Positions 36,512 through 47,766 of a stretch of DNA of 64,000 bases are shown piece after piece. The translations under genes and the position numbers were made by a program. How positions within the stretch are numbered: position 1 is the first letter of the stretch; each line of letters begins with the position of its first letter. This DNA is from CALKJU01 sp046349355 (GTDB taxonomy: Bacteria; Pseudomonadota; Alphaproteobacteria; Geminicoccales; Geminicoccaceae), in the NCBI GenBank assembly GCA_046349355.1, contig JAXMCM010000014.1:248001-312000 (forward strand), read 5' to 3'. Below the pieces are notes generated by a model. The model worked only from the letters and a program-made list of their open reading frames with translations. It made no database searches and had not been told where the DNA came from.

Positions 36512-37023
36512 ATGCAGCGTCGCCTCCTCATGGCCGGCCTTATCGGGCTGGTCGCCGCCTGCCAGAAGCAGGACCCGGTCGTGAAGGAGGCCCTGCAGAG
36601 GCCCTGACCGCGGCCCCGCGTCGGACCCGCGACCCAGCCGCAACGATGCCCATGGCCGACATCGTCGACCGCAAGTGGGTCGTCGACAGCCTGACGCCCA
36701 GCTCGGACAACGCCTTCGACTGGTCGCGGATCGGCATCAACATCCGCCTGGTCTCGAAGGACCAGCGTGCCGGCGGCTACAGCGGCTGCAACACCTTCTC
36801 GGCACCCTACCGCAGCGACGGCGACGGCAACCTCAGCTTCGGGCCGGCGGTGTCGACGCGGATGGCCTGCGCCGAGCCCAAGGGTGTCATGGGCTACGAG
36901 AGCGAGTTCCTCAACGCGCTGGCCCGGGTGAAGGGCTACGGCCGGACCGAGGACCACCTCTACTTCCACCTCGACGGCGGCGGCGAGATCACCCTGATCC
37001 GCGACAACGTCTCGTCGGGCTAG
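36512..37023 (+). CDS. META domain lipoprotein (copy 2), apparent frameshift
   Basis: The ATG at 36512 opens a lipoprotein signal (RRLLMAGLIGLVAAC) that stops at 36607 in its own frame. The META domain is in the neighbouring frame: IVDRKWVVDSLTPSS, GGYSGCNTFSAPYRSD, STRMACAEPKGVMGYESEFL and YFHLDGGGEITLI. One indel near 36590-36605 would join them into a protein of about 170 residues. It is a paralogue of copy 1. Its stop shares CTAG with the convergent DUF1993 gene. Confidence 0.65.
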
Positions 37024-37601
37024 GTGCCGAGCACGCCGCTCGCGTAGACCGGGGCACCCTCGAAGTCCTGCTTGCCCAGCGCGAACCCGCGCTGGCGCAG
37101 GATCGCGTAGGCCATGCCGACGTGGAAGAACAGGTTCGGCAGGACGTAGGCGAAGAGGAAGGTCTCGCCGGTGAAGATGCGGGTGCTGCCGTACATCGCG
37201 ACGACGATGGTCCGCGTCTCCGAGCCGGCGAAACGCGCCTCGGGACAGGCCGAGATGGCGGCGATGCCGGCATCGACCCGACCGGCCAGCTCGGCCAGCG
37301 ACGCCGCGTCGGGCCCGAAGCCCGCGTCGCTGCCGCGGTTGAAGACGGCGTAGTCGGCATCCTCGGGGTCGCCCGGCTCGCTGCCGGCGAGCCGGAAGGC
37401 CGCTCCCCGAGCCCCGTCCACCGCGATCTGCACCTGGCGGCCGAGGCCGAACATGTCGGGGTGCAGGCGCGCCTGCAGCAGCTCGCCGTCAGGGATCCCG
37501 CGTGCCTTCGCCTCCCGCTCGACCTTGCGCAGGAAGGCCGCGCAATTGCCGAGCGAGCGGACGAACACCGGGACCGAGGCCCGGTACATGCTGATCGCCA
37601 T
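37020..37601 (-). CDS. DUF1993 family protein
   Basis: This 193-residue protein starts with SMYRASVPVFVRSLGNCAAFL and contains LLQARLHPDMFGLGRQVQIA, then TRIFTGETFLFAYVLPNLFFHVGMAYAILR. These are the DUF1993 family features, a DinB-like four-helix bundle with no known activity. It lies 14 bases after lepA on the same strand and shares CTAG with the convergent META gene. Confidence 0.88.
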   Translation of the reverse strand: MAISMYRASVPVFVRSLGNCAAFLRKVEREAKARGIPDGELLQARLHPDMFGLGRQVQIAVDGARGAAFRLAGSEPGDPEDADYAVFNRGSDAGFGPDAASLAELAGRVDAGIAAISACPEARFAGSETRTIVVAMYGSTRIFTGETFLFAYVLPNLFFHVGMAYAILRQRGFALGKQDFEGAPVYASGVLGT

Positions 37602-37615
37602 CGCCGCCCGCGCCG

Positions 37616-39411
<1,796 letters not shown>

Positions 39412-39520
39412 GGCGCCTATCTAGCGTCCGTCGAGCCGTCCGTCGCTAGGTGCTTTGCGCCTGCGGCATGCGGCCCCGCCATCCGCCGGCGGGGCCGCAG
39501 CCCTGGTCGGCCGGAAGCGC

Positions 39521-40693
39521 TCAGGCGGCGGTGCCGATCTCCGCACTGTACTTGGCGCGCATCGCCTCGACCGCCTTGCTCTGCTGGTCGGCGAGGTCGG
39601 TGCGCACGGCCCGGGCACGGTCGGCGGCCCCGATGGTCGAGCGCGACTGGCCCTGGAACTCGGGCATCACGTAGCGCGCGATCAGGTCGTAGCTGCGCTT
39701 GGTCGCCTCGGGATTGGCCCACTCGTGCGCCAGCATCAGGTAGGCGCCGAAGCCGCCGTTCGACTGCTTCTCCAGCCGGCGGATCTGCTCGGCCACCATG
39801 TCCGGCGTGCCGACCGCGCCGAAGCCCGAATCGTTGATGAAGCTGATCATCTCGGCCGGGTTGTTGCCCGGCACCGCCATCTGCGGGAAGGCGGCGACGT
39901 TCTGGAAGTACTTGAACCACTGCTCGATGCCGTACTCGACATCCTTGTAGGCCTGCTCCCTCGTCTCGGCGCAGTGGACGAGGCCGACGAGGCGCCACTT
40001 GCTGCGGTCGACGGTCTTGCCGTAGTGCGCAGCCCGCTCTTCCATCACGCCCCAGTGCAGCGCCAGGGCGTCGAAGCCGGCAGCCATCGTCGCGCCGACA
40101 GAAAGCAGCCCGACGCCGTACTTGCCGGCGAGGCGCGGGCCCGACGGCGAGGCCACGGCGGCGACGGCGATGTCGAACAGCGGGTTCGAGTAGGGCCGCA
40201 GGTGCAGCCGCGCGTCGCGCAGGTCCCAGCGCTCGTTCCTGAAGGTGACCGGCTCGTCGCTGGTCAACAGGCGCATGATGATGTCGAAGCTCTCCTCGAG
40301 CAGCCGGCGCGTCTCCGACTGCTGCACGCCGATCATCTGCGCGTCGGTCGGCAGCGCCCCCGGGCCGACGCCCAGCATGACGCGGCCGCGGGTCATGTGG
40401 TCGAGCTGGACGATGCGCTCGGCCACCCACAGCGGGTTGTGGTAGCTCAGGCTGACCACGCCGGTGCCCAGCTTGATGTTGCGGGTGCGCTCGGCGGCGG
40501 CGGCGATGAAGATCTCGGGGCTGGCGATGATCTCGCTGCCGGCCGAGTGGTGCTCGCCGATCCAGGCCTCGTCGTAGCCCAGCGCGTCGAGATGGCTGAC
40601 CAGGTCGAGGTCGCGCTGCAGCGCCAGCGTCGGGTTGGTCCCCGGCGCATGGAACGGTGCCATGAACATGCCGAAGCGCAGGCGGTTGGACAT
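39521..40693 (-). CDS. LLM class flavin-dependent oxidoreductase
   Basis: This 390-residue bacterial luciferase-like monooxygenase has MFMAPFHAPGTNPTLALQRD, YDEAWIGEHHSAGSEI, LGTGVVSLSYHNPLWVAERI and VMLGVGPGALPTDAQM, all typical of the family. LLM enzymes use reduced FMN supplied by a partner reductase, which is not seen here. Its neighbour is a 2-keto-4-pentenoate hydratase, so both may work on breakdown of an organic compound. Confidence 0.9.
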   Translation of the reverse strand: MSNRLRFGMFMAPFHAPGTNPTLALQRDLDLVSHLDALGYDEAWIGEHHSAGSEIIASPEIFIAAAAERTRNIKLGTGVVSLSYHNPLWVAERIVQLDHMTRGRVMLGVGPGALPTDAQMIGVQQSETRRLLEESFDIIMRLLTSDEPVTFRNERWDLRDARLHLRPYSNPLFDIAVAAVASPSGPRLAGKYGVGLLSVGATMAAGFDALALHWGVMEERAAHYGKTVDRSKWRLVGLVHCAETREQAYKDVEYGIEQWFKYFQNVAAFPQMAVPGNNPAEMISFINDSGFGAVGTPDMVAEQIRRLEKQSNGGFGAYLMLAHEWANPEATKRSYDLIARYVMPEFQGQSRSTIGAADRARAVRTDLADQQSKAVEAMRAKYSAEIGTAA

Positions 40694-40802
40694 CGTCGTT
40701 CAGCTCCCTGGATGATTGCCCGCCTGGGGCGGACCCGCACCGAGTTGGCCGCGAACGCCGCCGCCGGGCAAGCGCTTTCGCGCGCGCCCTGACCCGCGCC
40801 GG

Positions 40803-41585
40803 TCAGCCGGTGAAGCTGGCCGACACCGTGCCGATCGGGCCGAAGTCGATGGTGACGGTGTCGCCGGGGAGGATCGCCAGCGGCACCATGCAGGTGCCCG
40901 TGGTGACGACCTGGCCCTCGGCCAGCGGGATGCCGAGGCCGGACAGCTCGTTGGCGAGCCAGGCCAGGGCCACCCGCGGATCGCCCAGCACGTTGGCGCC
41001 GGTCCCGTCGCGCCTGAGGCCGCTGCTCACCGTGCCCGAGACCGGATGCCGCGACAGGTCGATGCCGCGCCAGCTGTCCGGCGCGGCGTCGCCGAGGACG
41101 AAGTCGCGGGCGCAGGCGTTGTCGGCGATCAGTTGCGGTGCCCCGACGACGACGAAGTCGGTGTAGCGGGAGTCCGGCACCTCGATCGCCGGATGCAGGC
41201 TGGCCACGGCATCCAGCACCTCGGCCGGCGCGTAGGCGGCAGCGCGGGGTGCCAGCGTCCGGCCCATGCGGAAGGCGAACTCGGGCTCGGCGACGCGCAT
41301 CCGGTTGACGGCGATGTCGAGCCTGCCGCCGTTGCCAACGACGCGCTCGGCCAGCAGGCGGCCGGCGAGCGGGCCGTCGACGCCGATATGCTCCTGCCCG
41401 GCCCGGCTGGTGGCGGCGATCTTCCAGCCGAACAGCGGCTGGCGGCTGCGCCGCTCGACCAGCTTCTGGACCGCATAGCCCTCGGCCCGGGTCGCCGGCC
41501 TGGCGCCCGGCGGCAGCGCCTCGATGGTGCGGCCGCCGCGAAAGCAGGCGTCGAGCAAGTCGGCCGCCTCGTTGTGCGATGTCAT
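40803..41585 (-). CDS. 2-keto-4-pentenoate hydratase family protein
   Basis: This 260-residue protein belongs to the MhpD/FAH-like family that hydrates 2-keto-4-pentenoate in meta-cleavage pathways. It has GWKIAATSRAGQEHIGVDGP, EPEFAFRMGRTL, the metal region LHPAIEVPDSRY and VTTGTCMVPLAILPGDTV. The order fits a hydratase rather than a decarboxylase, but the two are hard to separate. The ATG at 41585 starts the conserved part. Confidence 0.85.
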   Translation of the reverse strand: MTSHNEAADLLDACFRGGRTIEALPPGARPATRAEGYAVQKLVERRSRQPLFGWKIAATSRAGQEHIGVDGPLAGRLLAERVVGNGGRLDIAVNRMRVAEPEFAFRMGRTLAPRAAAYAPAEVLDAVASLHPAIEVPDSRYTDFVVVGAPQLIADNACARDFVLGDAAPDSWRGIDLSRHPVSGTVSSGLRRDGTGANVLGDPRVALAWLANELSGLGIPLAEGQVVTTGTCMVPLAILPGDTVTIDFGPIGTVSASFTG

Positions 41586-41685
41586 GTCCGGCCCCCTGCC
41601 CTTGCGTCGCCTCGTAGGCGGCTTGTGCCGCCGGCGACCACGGTGGCGCAAGCGCCAAGGCATCGCTACGAGGTGCCGGAACCCG

Positions 41686-43209
41686 ATGCGCCAGCTGCCA
41701 CGCCTGCCCCTCATCGTCGCCATCGCCGCGATCGCGGCCATCCTGCTCGGCTGGTGGCAGCTCGAGCGGCTGTCGGATGGCATCGTCGCGACGCGCACGA
41801 GCTTCGACGGCGTCCCGGCGACCGTGTTTCAAGGCGAGGACGGCGGACCGGCGCCGGTCGTCGTCATCGCCCACGGCTTCGCCGGCTCGCAGCAGCTGAT
41901 GCTGCCCTTCGCGCTGACCCTCGCCCGCAACGGCTATGTGGCGGTGACCTTCGACTTTCCGGGGCACGGCCGGAATCCGCTGCCGATGCGCGGCGGGCTG
42001 ACCGACGACGCGGCGGCGAGCCGGTCGCTGCTCGACGCCCTCGCGGCGGTGATGGCCGGGGCCCGGCCGCTCGGGGACGGCCGGCTGGCGCTGCTCGGGC
42101 ATTCGATGGCGGCCGACATCCTCGTCCGCCATGCCGAGACCGACCCGTCGGTCGACGCGACGGTGGCGGTCTCGCTGTTCACGAAGGGCGTCACCGCCAC
42201 CGCCCCGCGCAACCTGCTCGTCGTCGACGGCGCCCTCGAGCCGGCGATGCTGATCGACGACGGCTACCGTATCATCCGCATGGCCGGCGGACCGGACGCC
42301 GTCCGGGCGAGACCTACGGCAGCTTCGCCGACGGCACGGCGCGCCGCCTCGCCCTCGCCGGCGGCTCGGAGCACATCGGCGTGCTCTACGACGGCGAGAG
42401 CCTGACCGAGGCGCTGGGCTGGCTGGACGCGGCCTTCGGCCGCCAGGGGTCGGGCGCCATCGACCGCCGCGGCGGCTGGCTGGGCCTGCTTCTTCCTCGG
42501 CCTCGTGGCCCTGGCGTGGCCGCTGAGCCGGCTCCTGCCGGCCGCCTGCCCGGCGCCGGCCGGCTCGGGGCTGCGCTGGCGCTGGGTGCTCGCCGTCGCC
42601 GGGGCCTCGGCCATCCTGACGCCGGTGCTGCTGACCAGCGTCCCGACGGCGTTCCTGCCGATCCTGCTCGGCGACTACCTCGCCGTGCACTTCGCGCTCT
42701 ACGGGCTGCTGACGGCCGCCGGACTGTGGTTGCTGCGGCGGCAGCAGGCCGGACAGACGGCACCGGTGTCGCGGGCTTCCCTTGCCGCCGGCGTGGTCGC
42801 CATCGCCGCCTACGGGCTCATCGCCCTCGGCGCCCCGCTCGACCGGTTCGTGACCTCGGTGGCGATCATCCCGGAGCGGATCTGGCTCATCTTCGCCGTG
42901 CTGGCCGGCCTGCTGCCCTGGTTCCTCGCCGACGAGTGGCTGGTGCGCGGAGCGGGGTCGCCGCGTGGCGCCTACGCCGCGACGAAGCTGCTGTTCGTCG
43001 CCTCGCTGGCGCTGGCGATCGTCCTCGCGCCGCAGCGGCTGTTCTTCCTCGCCATCATCGTGCCGGTGATCCTGATCTTCTTCACCGTGCAGGGCCTGTT
43101 CAGCGGCTGGAGCTACCGGGCGACCCGGCACCCCTTCGTGGCGGCGGTGGCCAACGCGATCGTGCTGGCCTGCGCGATCGCGGTGACCTTCCCGTTGATC
43201 GCCCGCTGA
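41686..43209 (+). CDS. Membrane-anchored alpha/beta hydrolase (two apparent frameshifts)
   Basis: The N-terminus has a membrane helix (LPLIVAIAAIAAILLGWW), then an alpha/beta hydrolase domain: VVVIAHGFAGSQQLMLPFA, FDFPGHGRNPLP, and nucleophile elbow ALLGHSMAADILV. About residue 205 the frame changes to GETYGSFADGTARRLAL and EHIGVLYDGESLTEALGWLD, and near 42500 again to a C-terminal half with about six membrane helices (LAVAGASAILTPVLLTSV, GVVAIAAYGLIALG, LFFLAIIVPVILIFF). About 507 residues if the frames are joined. The substrate is unknown. It is convergent with pheT. Confidence 0.7.
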
Positions 43210-43213
43210 GCGG

Positions 43214-45610
43214 TCAGCCGCGCAGGGTCGCGCCGGTCGCCTTGCCCGCGCCTTCGACGATGCGCCTGACCACGGGCTCGACCTCGGCCTCGGTCAGCGT
43301 GCGGTCGCGCGCCTGCAGGCGGACCGAGATCGCCATCGACTTGCGGCCGGGCTCGACGCCGGTACCGCGGTAGACGTCGAACAGGCGAACGTCGCGGATC
43401 AGCTTCTTCTCGGCCTGGCGGATGGCCTTGACCAGCGCATCGGCAGCGACCGCCTCGTCGACGATGAACGCGAAGTCGCGCTCGACGGCGGGATAGGGCC
43501 AGACATCGAGGGCCGGGCGCGTCTTGCCGGCCTTGGCGCGCTGTGCCGGCAGGGAGTCGAGGTCGAGCTCGAAGCCGACGACCGGAACGTCGATGTCCAG
43601 CGCCTTCAGCACGCTCGGATGCAGCTCGCCGAACGCGGCGAGCTTCAGCGGGCCGAGGCCGAGGCGACCGAGCGGCCCGGGTGGAACCACGCCGGGGCGT
43701 CGGTCGAGACCTGCAACTGCTCGGGCTTGATGCCGCCGGCAACCAGGGCCGCGATCGGCATCGGCCTTGGCGTCCCAGGCGTCGACGGCCCGCTCGGGCG
43801 CGCTCCAGCCACGGCCGACGGCGCGGCCGAAGCGGATCCCGGCGAGGGCGATCGCCTGCTGCCCGGGCTCGCTGCCGGTGAAGCGCGGGCCCAGCTCGAA
43901 CAGGCCGCCATCGATCTCGCCGCGGTCGACATTGCGCCGGGCGGCAAGCACGAGGTTGGGCAGCACCGACGGGCGCAGGGCGCCAAGCTCGGAGCTGATC
44001 GGGTTGGCCAGCATGACCGGCTCGGCAGCGCCGAACAGGCGGGCGAACTCGGCCGGCATGAACGACCAGGTGACGGCCTCGGCGAGGCCCTGCGCAGCGG
44101 TTGCCCGGCGGACATGGCCGCGGCGGCGCTGCTCGGCCGTCAGCAGGCCCGAGCCCACCGGCCCGTCGCGGACGACCGAGACCGCCGGGATCGCGTCGAA
44201 GCCGACGACGCGGGCCAGTTCCTCGACGATGCAGGCCTCGGTGTGGACGTCGTGGCGCCAGGTCGGCGGCGTGACCGTCCAGCTGTCGGGTCCGCCGTCG
44301 AGGCCGAAGCCGAGGTCGCCGAGGATCCGTTCGATCGAGGGCGTCGAGGTCGATGCCGGCGAGCTTCGGCAGGGCCGTCTTGCGGAAGCGGACCGGCGGC
44401 AGCCCGGACGGGGCCGATCCGGCGATCACGGTCGGGGCCGGCGCACCGCCGCACAGCTCGAGGATCAGCCGCGTGGCGATCTCCGTGCCGTCGATGACGA
44501 AGCCGACGTCGAGGCCGCGCTCGAAGCGCTGGCGGGCGTCGCTCTCGATGCCGAGCGCGCGGCCGGTGGTGCCGGTCCGGACGGTGTCGAACAACGCCAC
44601 CTCGAGCACGACGTCGGTCGTGTCGAGCGACACCCCGGTCGCTTCGCCGCCCATGATGCCGCCGAGCGAGACCGGGCCGCTGTCGTCGGCGATCACGGTC
44701 ATCGCCGGGGTCAGGGTGTAGGTCTTGCCGTCGAGCGCCTGCAGCGTCTCGCCGTCGCGGGCGAGGCGCAGGACGATGTCGCCCTTCAGCTTCGCCGCGT
44801 CGAACACGTGCAGCGGGCGGCCGAGGTCGAAGGTGACGTAGTTGGTGATGTCGACCAGCGCCGAGATCGGGCGCAGGCCGATCGACTTCAGCCGCTCCTG
44901 CATCCAGGCCGGGCTGGGCCCGTTGCGCACGCCGCGGATCAGGCGGCCGGCGAACAGCGGGCAGGCCTTCGCCGCCTCGGGCGCGAACTCGAGGCGGATG
45001 GCCGGGCCGGGGCTGCCGGCCGACGGCACCGGCTCGGCGCGCAGCGGCCTGAGCCGGCCGACGCCGGCGGCGGCGAGGTCGCGGGCGATGCCGCGCACGC
45101 TCAGGCAGTCGGCGCGGTCGGGCGTGACCGAGATGTCGATCACCGGGCCTTCCATGCCCAGCGCGCGTGCCGCCGGGGCGCCGGCCTCGGCGGCCTCGGC
45201 AGCTCGATGATGCCGGCATGGTCCTCGCCGAGGCCGAGCTCGCGCGCCGAGCAGAGCATGCCCTGGCTCTCGATGCCGCGGATCATCGCCCGCTTCAGGA
45301 CCTCGCCCGATTCCGGGATGACGAGGCCCTCGCGGGCGAACACGGCCTTGATGCCGGCGCGGGCGTTGGGGGCACCGCAGACGACCTCCAGCACCTTGCC
45401 GCCGGTGTCGACGGTGCACAGCCGCAGGCGCTCGGCCTGCGGGTGCGGCCGGGCGGCGGTGACGTGGCCGACGACGAAGCCGTCGAGCGGGCGGGCGCGG
45501 TCGTCGATGCCCTCGACCTCGAGGCCGAGGTTGGTCAGCGCCTCGGCGATGCGCTCGGCCGAGGCATCGGTGTCGAGGTGCTCCTTGAGCCAGGGCAGCG
45601 TGAACTTCAT
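43214..45610 (-). CDS. pheT: Phenylalanyl-tRNA synthetase beta subunit (four apparent frameshifts)
   Basis: PheT is the large subunit of the alpha2-beta2 enzyme. The N-terminal EMAP-like domain (KFTLPWLKEHLDTDASAERI, VVCGAPNARAGIKAVFA), B3/B4 region (YVTFDLGRPLHVFDAAKL, LGGIMGGEATGVS), core (GDLFGLDG-like region, VEELARVVGFDAIP) and C-terminal anticodon-type fold (WPYPAVERDFAFIVDE, VEPVVRRIVEG) are all present. They are spread over frames that change near 45197, 44345, 43755 and 43680. Since the gene is essential, these are most likely base-calling errors. It overlaps pheS as ATGA. Confidence 0.93.
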
Positions 45611-46686
45611 CGCGACAGCCCCGCATAGGTCGTCGGCACGTCGAGCGGCAGGAAGCCGTAGTGGCGCAGCCAGCGCAGGTCGGCCTCGAAGAAGGTGCGC
45701 AGGTCGGGGATGCCGTACTTGAGCATCGCCACGCGATCGATGCCCATGCCGAAGGCGAAGCCCTGCCACTCCTCGGGATCGAGGCCGACGGCCCGGATCA
45801 CGTTGGGGTGGACCATCCCGCAGCCGAGGATCTCCAGCCAGTCGTCGCCCTCGCCGACGACGAGCTCGTCGCGGCCGCGGCGGCAGCCGATGTCCATCTC
45901 GGCCGACGGCTCGGTGAACGGGAAGAAGGACGGGCGGAAGCGGACGCGCAGGTCGTCGCGCTCGAAATAGGCGCGGACGAAGTCGCGCAGGCAGCCCTTG
46001 AGGTGGCCCATGTGGATGGCCCGGTCGATGGCCAGGCCCTCGACCTGGTGGAACATCGGCGTGTGGGTCATGTCGCTGTCGCACCGGTAGGTGCGGCCGT
46101 GACAGATCAGGCGGAACGGCGGCTTGCCGGCCTGCATCGCCCGGATCTGCACCGGGCTCGTGTGCGTGCGCAGCAGCAGCGGCTGGCCGTCCTTGGCCGC
46201 CTCGAGGAAGAAGGTGTCGTGCATCAGCCGGGCGGGATGCTCCGGCGGGAAGTTCAGGGCGGTGAAGTTGTGGAAGTCGTCCTCGACGTCCGGCCCCTCG
46301 GCGACGGCGAAGCCCATGTCGGCGAAGATCGCGGTGATCTCCTCGGCGACCTGGCTCACCGGATGGATGCGGCCTTCGGGCCGCTCGCGCACCGGCAGGG
46401 TGACGTCGATCCGCTCGGCGGCGAGCCGGGCGTGCAGCGCCTTGGCCTCGAGCTCGGCGGCGCGGGCCTCGAGGGCGGCCTCGACCTCGCGCTTGAGCGC
46501 ATTGAAGGCCTGGCCGGCCTCGCGGCGCTGCTCGGGCGGCAGCGCGCCCAGCGACTTGGTGAGCTCGGTGACGCGGCCCTTCTTGCCCAGCGCCGCGACG
46601 CGGACCTCGTCGAGGGCGCGCAGGTCGCCGGCCCCGGCGAGCTGGGCCAGGATCTCGTCGCGCAGACGGCCGGTATCGGATTCCAT
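45607..46686 (-). CDS. pheS: Phenylalanyl-tRNA synthetase alpha subunit
   Basis: The 359-residue catalytic subunit has the N-terminal coiled coil, class II motif 1 area HPVSQVAEEITAIFADMGF, motif 2 CHGRTYRCDSDMTHTPMFHQ, and motif 3 GFAFGMGIDRVAMLKYGI. The ATG at 46686 was chosen over an in-frame ATG at 46716 because the latter lies within the upstream terminator hairpin. It is coupled to pheT by ATGA overlap. Confidence 0.96.
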   Translation of the reverse strand: MESDTGRLRDEILAQLAGAGDLRALDEVRVAALGKKGRVTELTKSLGALPPEQRREAGQAFNALKREVEAALEARAAELEAKALHARLAAERIDVTLPVRERPEGRIHPVSQVAEEITAIFADMGFAVAEGPDVEDDFHNFTALNFPPEHPARLMHDTFFLEAAKDGQPLLLRTHTSPVQIRAMQAGKPPFRLICHGRTYRCDSDMTHTPMFHQVEGLAIDRAIHMGHLKGCLRDFVRAYFERDDLRVRFRPSFFPFTEPSAEMDIGCRRGRDELVVGEGDDWLEILGCGMVHPNVIRAVGLDPEEWQGFAFGMGIDRVAMLKYGIPDLRTFFEADLRWLRHYGFLPLDVPTTYAGLSR

Positions 46687-46711
46687 TCGCTCGTCCCCGT
46701 GGGCGGCGGAC

Positions 46712-46740
46712 AACAAAAAGGGGCCTGTCGAGGCCCCTTT
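46712..46740 (-). terminator. Rho-independent terminator between rplT and pheS
   Basis: A perfect 10-bp stem (AGGCCCCTTT pairing with AAAGGGGCCT, 46717-46726 and 46731-46740) with a four-base loop is followed on the minus strand by TTTTTGTTG. It lies 55 bases after rplT and 26 bases before the pheS start. It should end or attenuate transcription of rpmI-rplT ahead of pheST. Confidence 0.8.
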
Positions 46741-46794
46741 CCGTCGCCGCGATCCGTCCAGCGACGGATCGTCGGAAGTTGCAGGCGGTCCGGC

Positions 46795-47154
46795 TTACGC
46801 CGGCAGGGCGGCCTCGGCACGCTTGACGAAGCCCGCGAACGCCGTCGCATCGTGGACGGCGAGATCGGCCAAGACCTTGCGGTCCATCTCGATCCCCGCG
46901 AGCTTCAGGCCCTCCATAAATCGCCCGTAGGTCAGCCCGCCGAGGCGGCAGGCGGCGTTGATGCGCTGGATCCACAGCGAGCGGAACTCGCGCTTGCGCA
47001 CGCGGCGGTCGCGGTAGGCGTACTGGAGCGCCTTCTCCATCGACTGCTTGGCGGTGCGGATGCAGCTGTTGCGCCGACCGCGGTGACCCTTGGTCTGCTC
47101 CAGCACCTTCTTGTGCCGGGCGTGCGACGTGACGCCGCGCTTTACACGAGCCAT
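46795..47154 (-). CDS. rplT: 50S ribosomal protein L20
   Basis: The 119-residue protein begins ARVKRGVTSHARHKKVLEQT and has the family core LWIQRINAACRLGGLTYGRFM. L20 is needed early in 50S assembly and, in some bacteria, represses its own operon. The gene is 28 bases after rpmI. Confidence 0.97.
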   Translation of the reverse strand: MARVKRGVTSHARHKKVLEQTKGHRGRRNSCIRTAKQSMEKALQYAYRDRRVRKREFRSLWIQRINAACRLGGLTYGRFMEGLKLAGIEMDRKVLADLAVHDATAFAGFVKRAEAALPA

Positions 47155-47182
47155 CTGGGCAATCCTCTCTGGCGCCGGCGGT

Positions 47183-47380
47183 TCAGCCGTGCGGCAGCAT
47201 CATGCGGACGAGCTTGGCGTCCCCGGCGACCAGGATGGCACCGCCACGATCCTGGGCCTTCTTGGCGCGCGGCTTGTGGGTCAGGTTATGGCGGTGGTAG
47301 GCCGCCGCCCGCTTGACCTTGCCGGTGCCGGTGAACTTGAAACGCTTCGCGGCGGCGCGCTTGGTCTTCTGCTTCGACAT
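47183..47380 (-). CDS. rpmI: 50S ribosomal protein L35
   Basis: The 65-residue protein has KTKRAAAKRFKFTGTGKVKRA and AYHRHNLTHKPRAKKAQDRG, the L35 signature. infC, the usual gene upstream, is absent; a small gene of the opposite strand is there instead. rpmI therefore seems to head its own transcript. Confidence 0.97.
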   Translation of the reverse strand: MSKQKTKRAAAKRFKFTGTGKVKRAAAYHRHNLTHKPRAKKAQDRGGAILVAGDAKLVRMMLPHG

Positions 47381-47441
47381 CTGGGACGGGACTCCGACGA
47401 CAACAGCTTCGCCCGCGCCGCTGCGCGTCGAAAGCGGGCGG

Positions 47442-47470
47442 CTTATAGCCAAGCGTCCGATGCCCTGCAA
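47442..47470 (-). promoter_or_regulatory. Predicted promoter of rpmI-rplT-pheST
   Basis: On the minus strand TTGCAG (47470-47465) and TATAAG (47447-47442) are separated by 17 bases. The -10 matches the consensus at five of six places. The leader to rpmI would be about 55 bases. Confidence 0.5.
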
Positions 47471-47535
47471 GGGCAGTCTGCAGCCGCATCGATGTGCCTT
47501 TTCGCATAGAATGGCCTCGACATCCAACCGATGAT

Positions 47536-47573
47536 GGCGGTTATCTACCGGGAGCTTCAACCGGGATAACGCC
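47536..47573 (+). promoter_or_regulatory. Bulged hairpin before a 58-codon gene
   Basis: GTTATC (47540-47545) pairs with GATAAC (47565-47570), and CCGG (47548-47551) with CCGG (47561-47564), around a nine-base loop; GGC/GCC extends the base. The ATG at 47590 and its ribosome site lie just outside. It may be a leader structure or the end of a transcript from the other strand. Confidence 0.4.
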
Positions 47574-47589
47574 TCGTCGGAGTGAAGCC

Positions 47590-47766
47590 ATGACGCCCCA
47601 GGACGCCGGTCCGCAGCGGGATGCGGACCATCGCCAGCGTTGCGACCAGAAGAGCGTGCGCCTGCGCGAGCTGCTCAAGCCGCGCCCGCGGCGCCGGCCG
47701 GCCGACCAGCAGTCGGCACCGCCGATCGTCCGCGGCCGGTCGCGCGACGAGGAGGCGGGCGCCTAG
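47590..47766 (+). CDS. Small Arg-rich protein, 58 residues
   Basis: The product (TPQDAGPQRDADHRQRCDQK, then RELLKPRPRRRPADQQSA) is hydrophilic and basic, with no recognisable domain. The support for it is a good ribosome site (CGGAGTGAAG) before the ATG, a leader hairpin, and a stop that shares CTAG with prmA, as seen for other real convergent pairs here. It may be disordered or RNA-binding; this is inference. Confidence 0.5.
   Translation: MTPQDAGPQRDADHRQRCDQKSVRLRELLKPRPRRRPADQQSAPPIVRGRSRDEEAGA

Noticed and set aside
36088..37023. A natural fusion of the L-family lipoprotein to a META domain
   Set aside because: A complete lipoprotein signal for the META protein exists in another frame at 36512, and the linker in the fused frame looks like a misread signal peptide.
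40447..45626. Long open frames opposite or shifted to the LLM, hydrolase and pheT genes
   Set aside because: Their translations are Arg/Ala/Gly-rich without domains, and the true genes in other frames show clear motifs.
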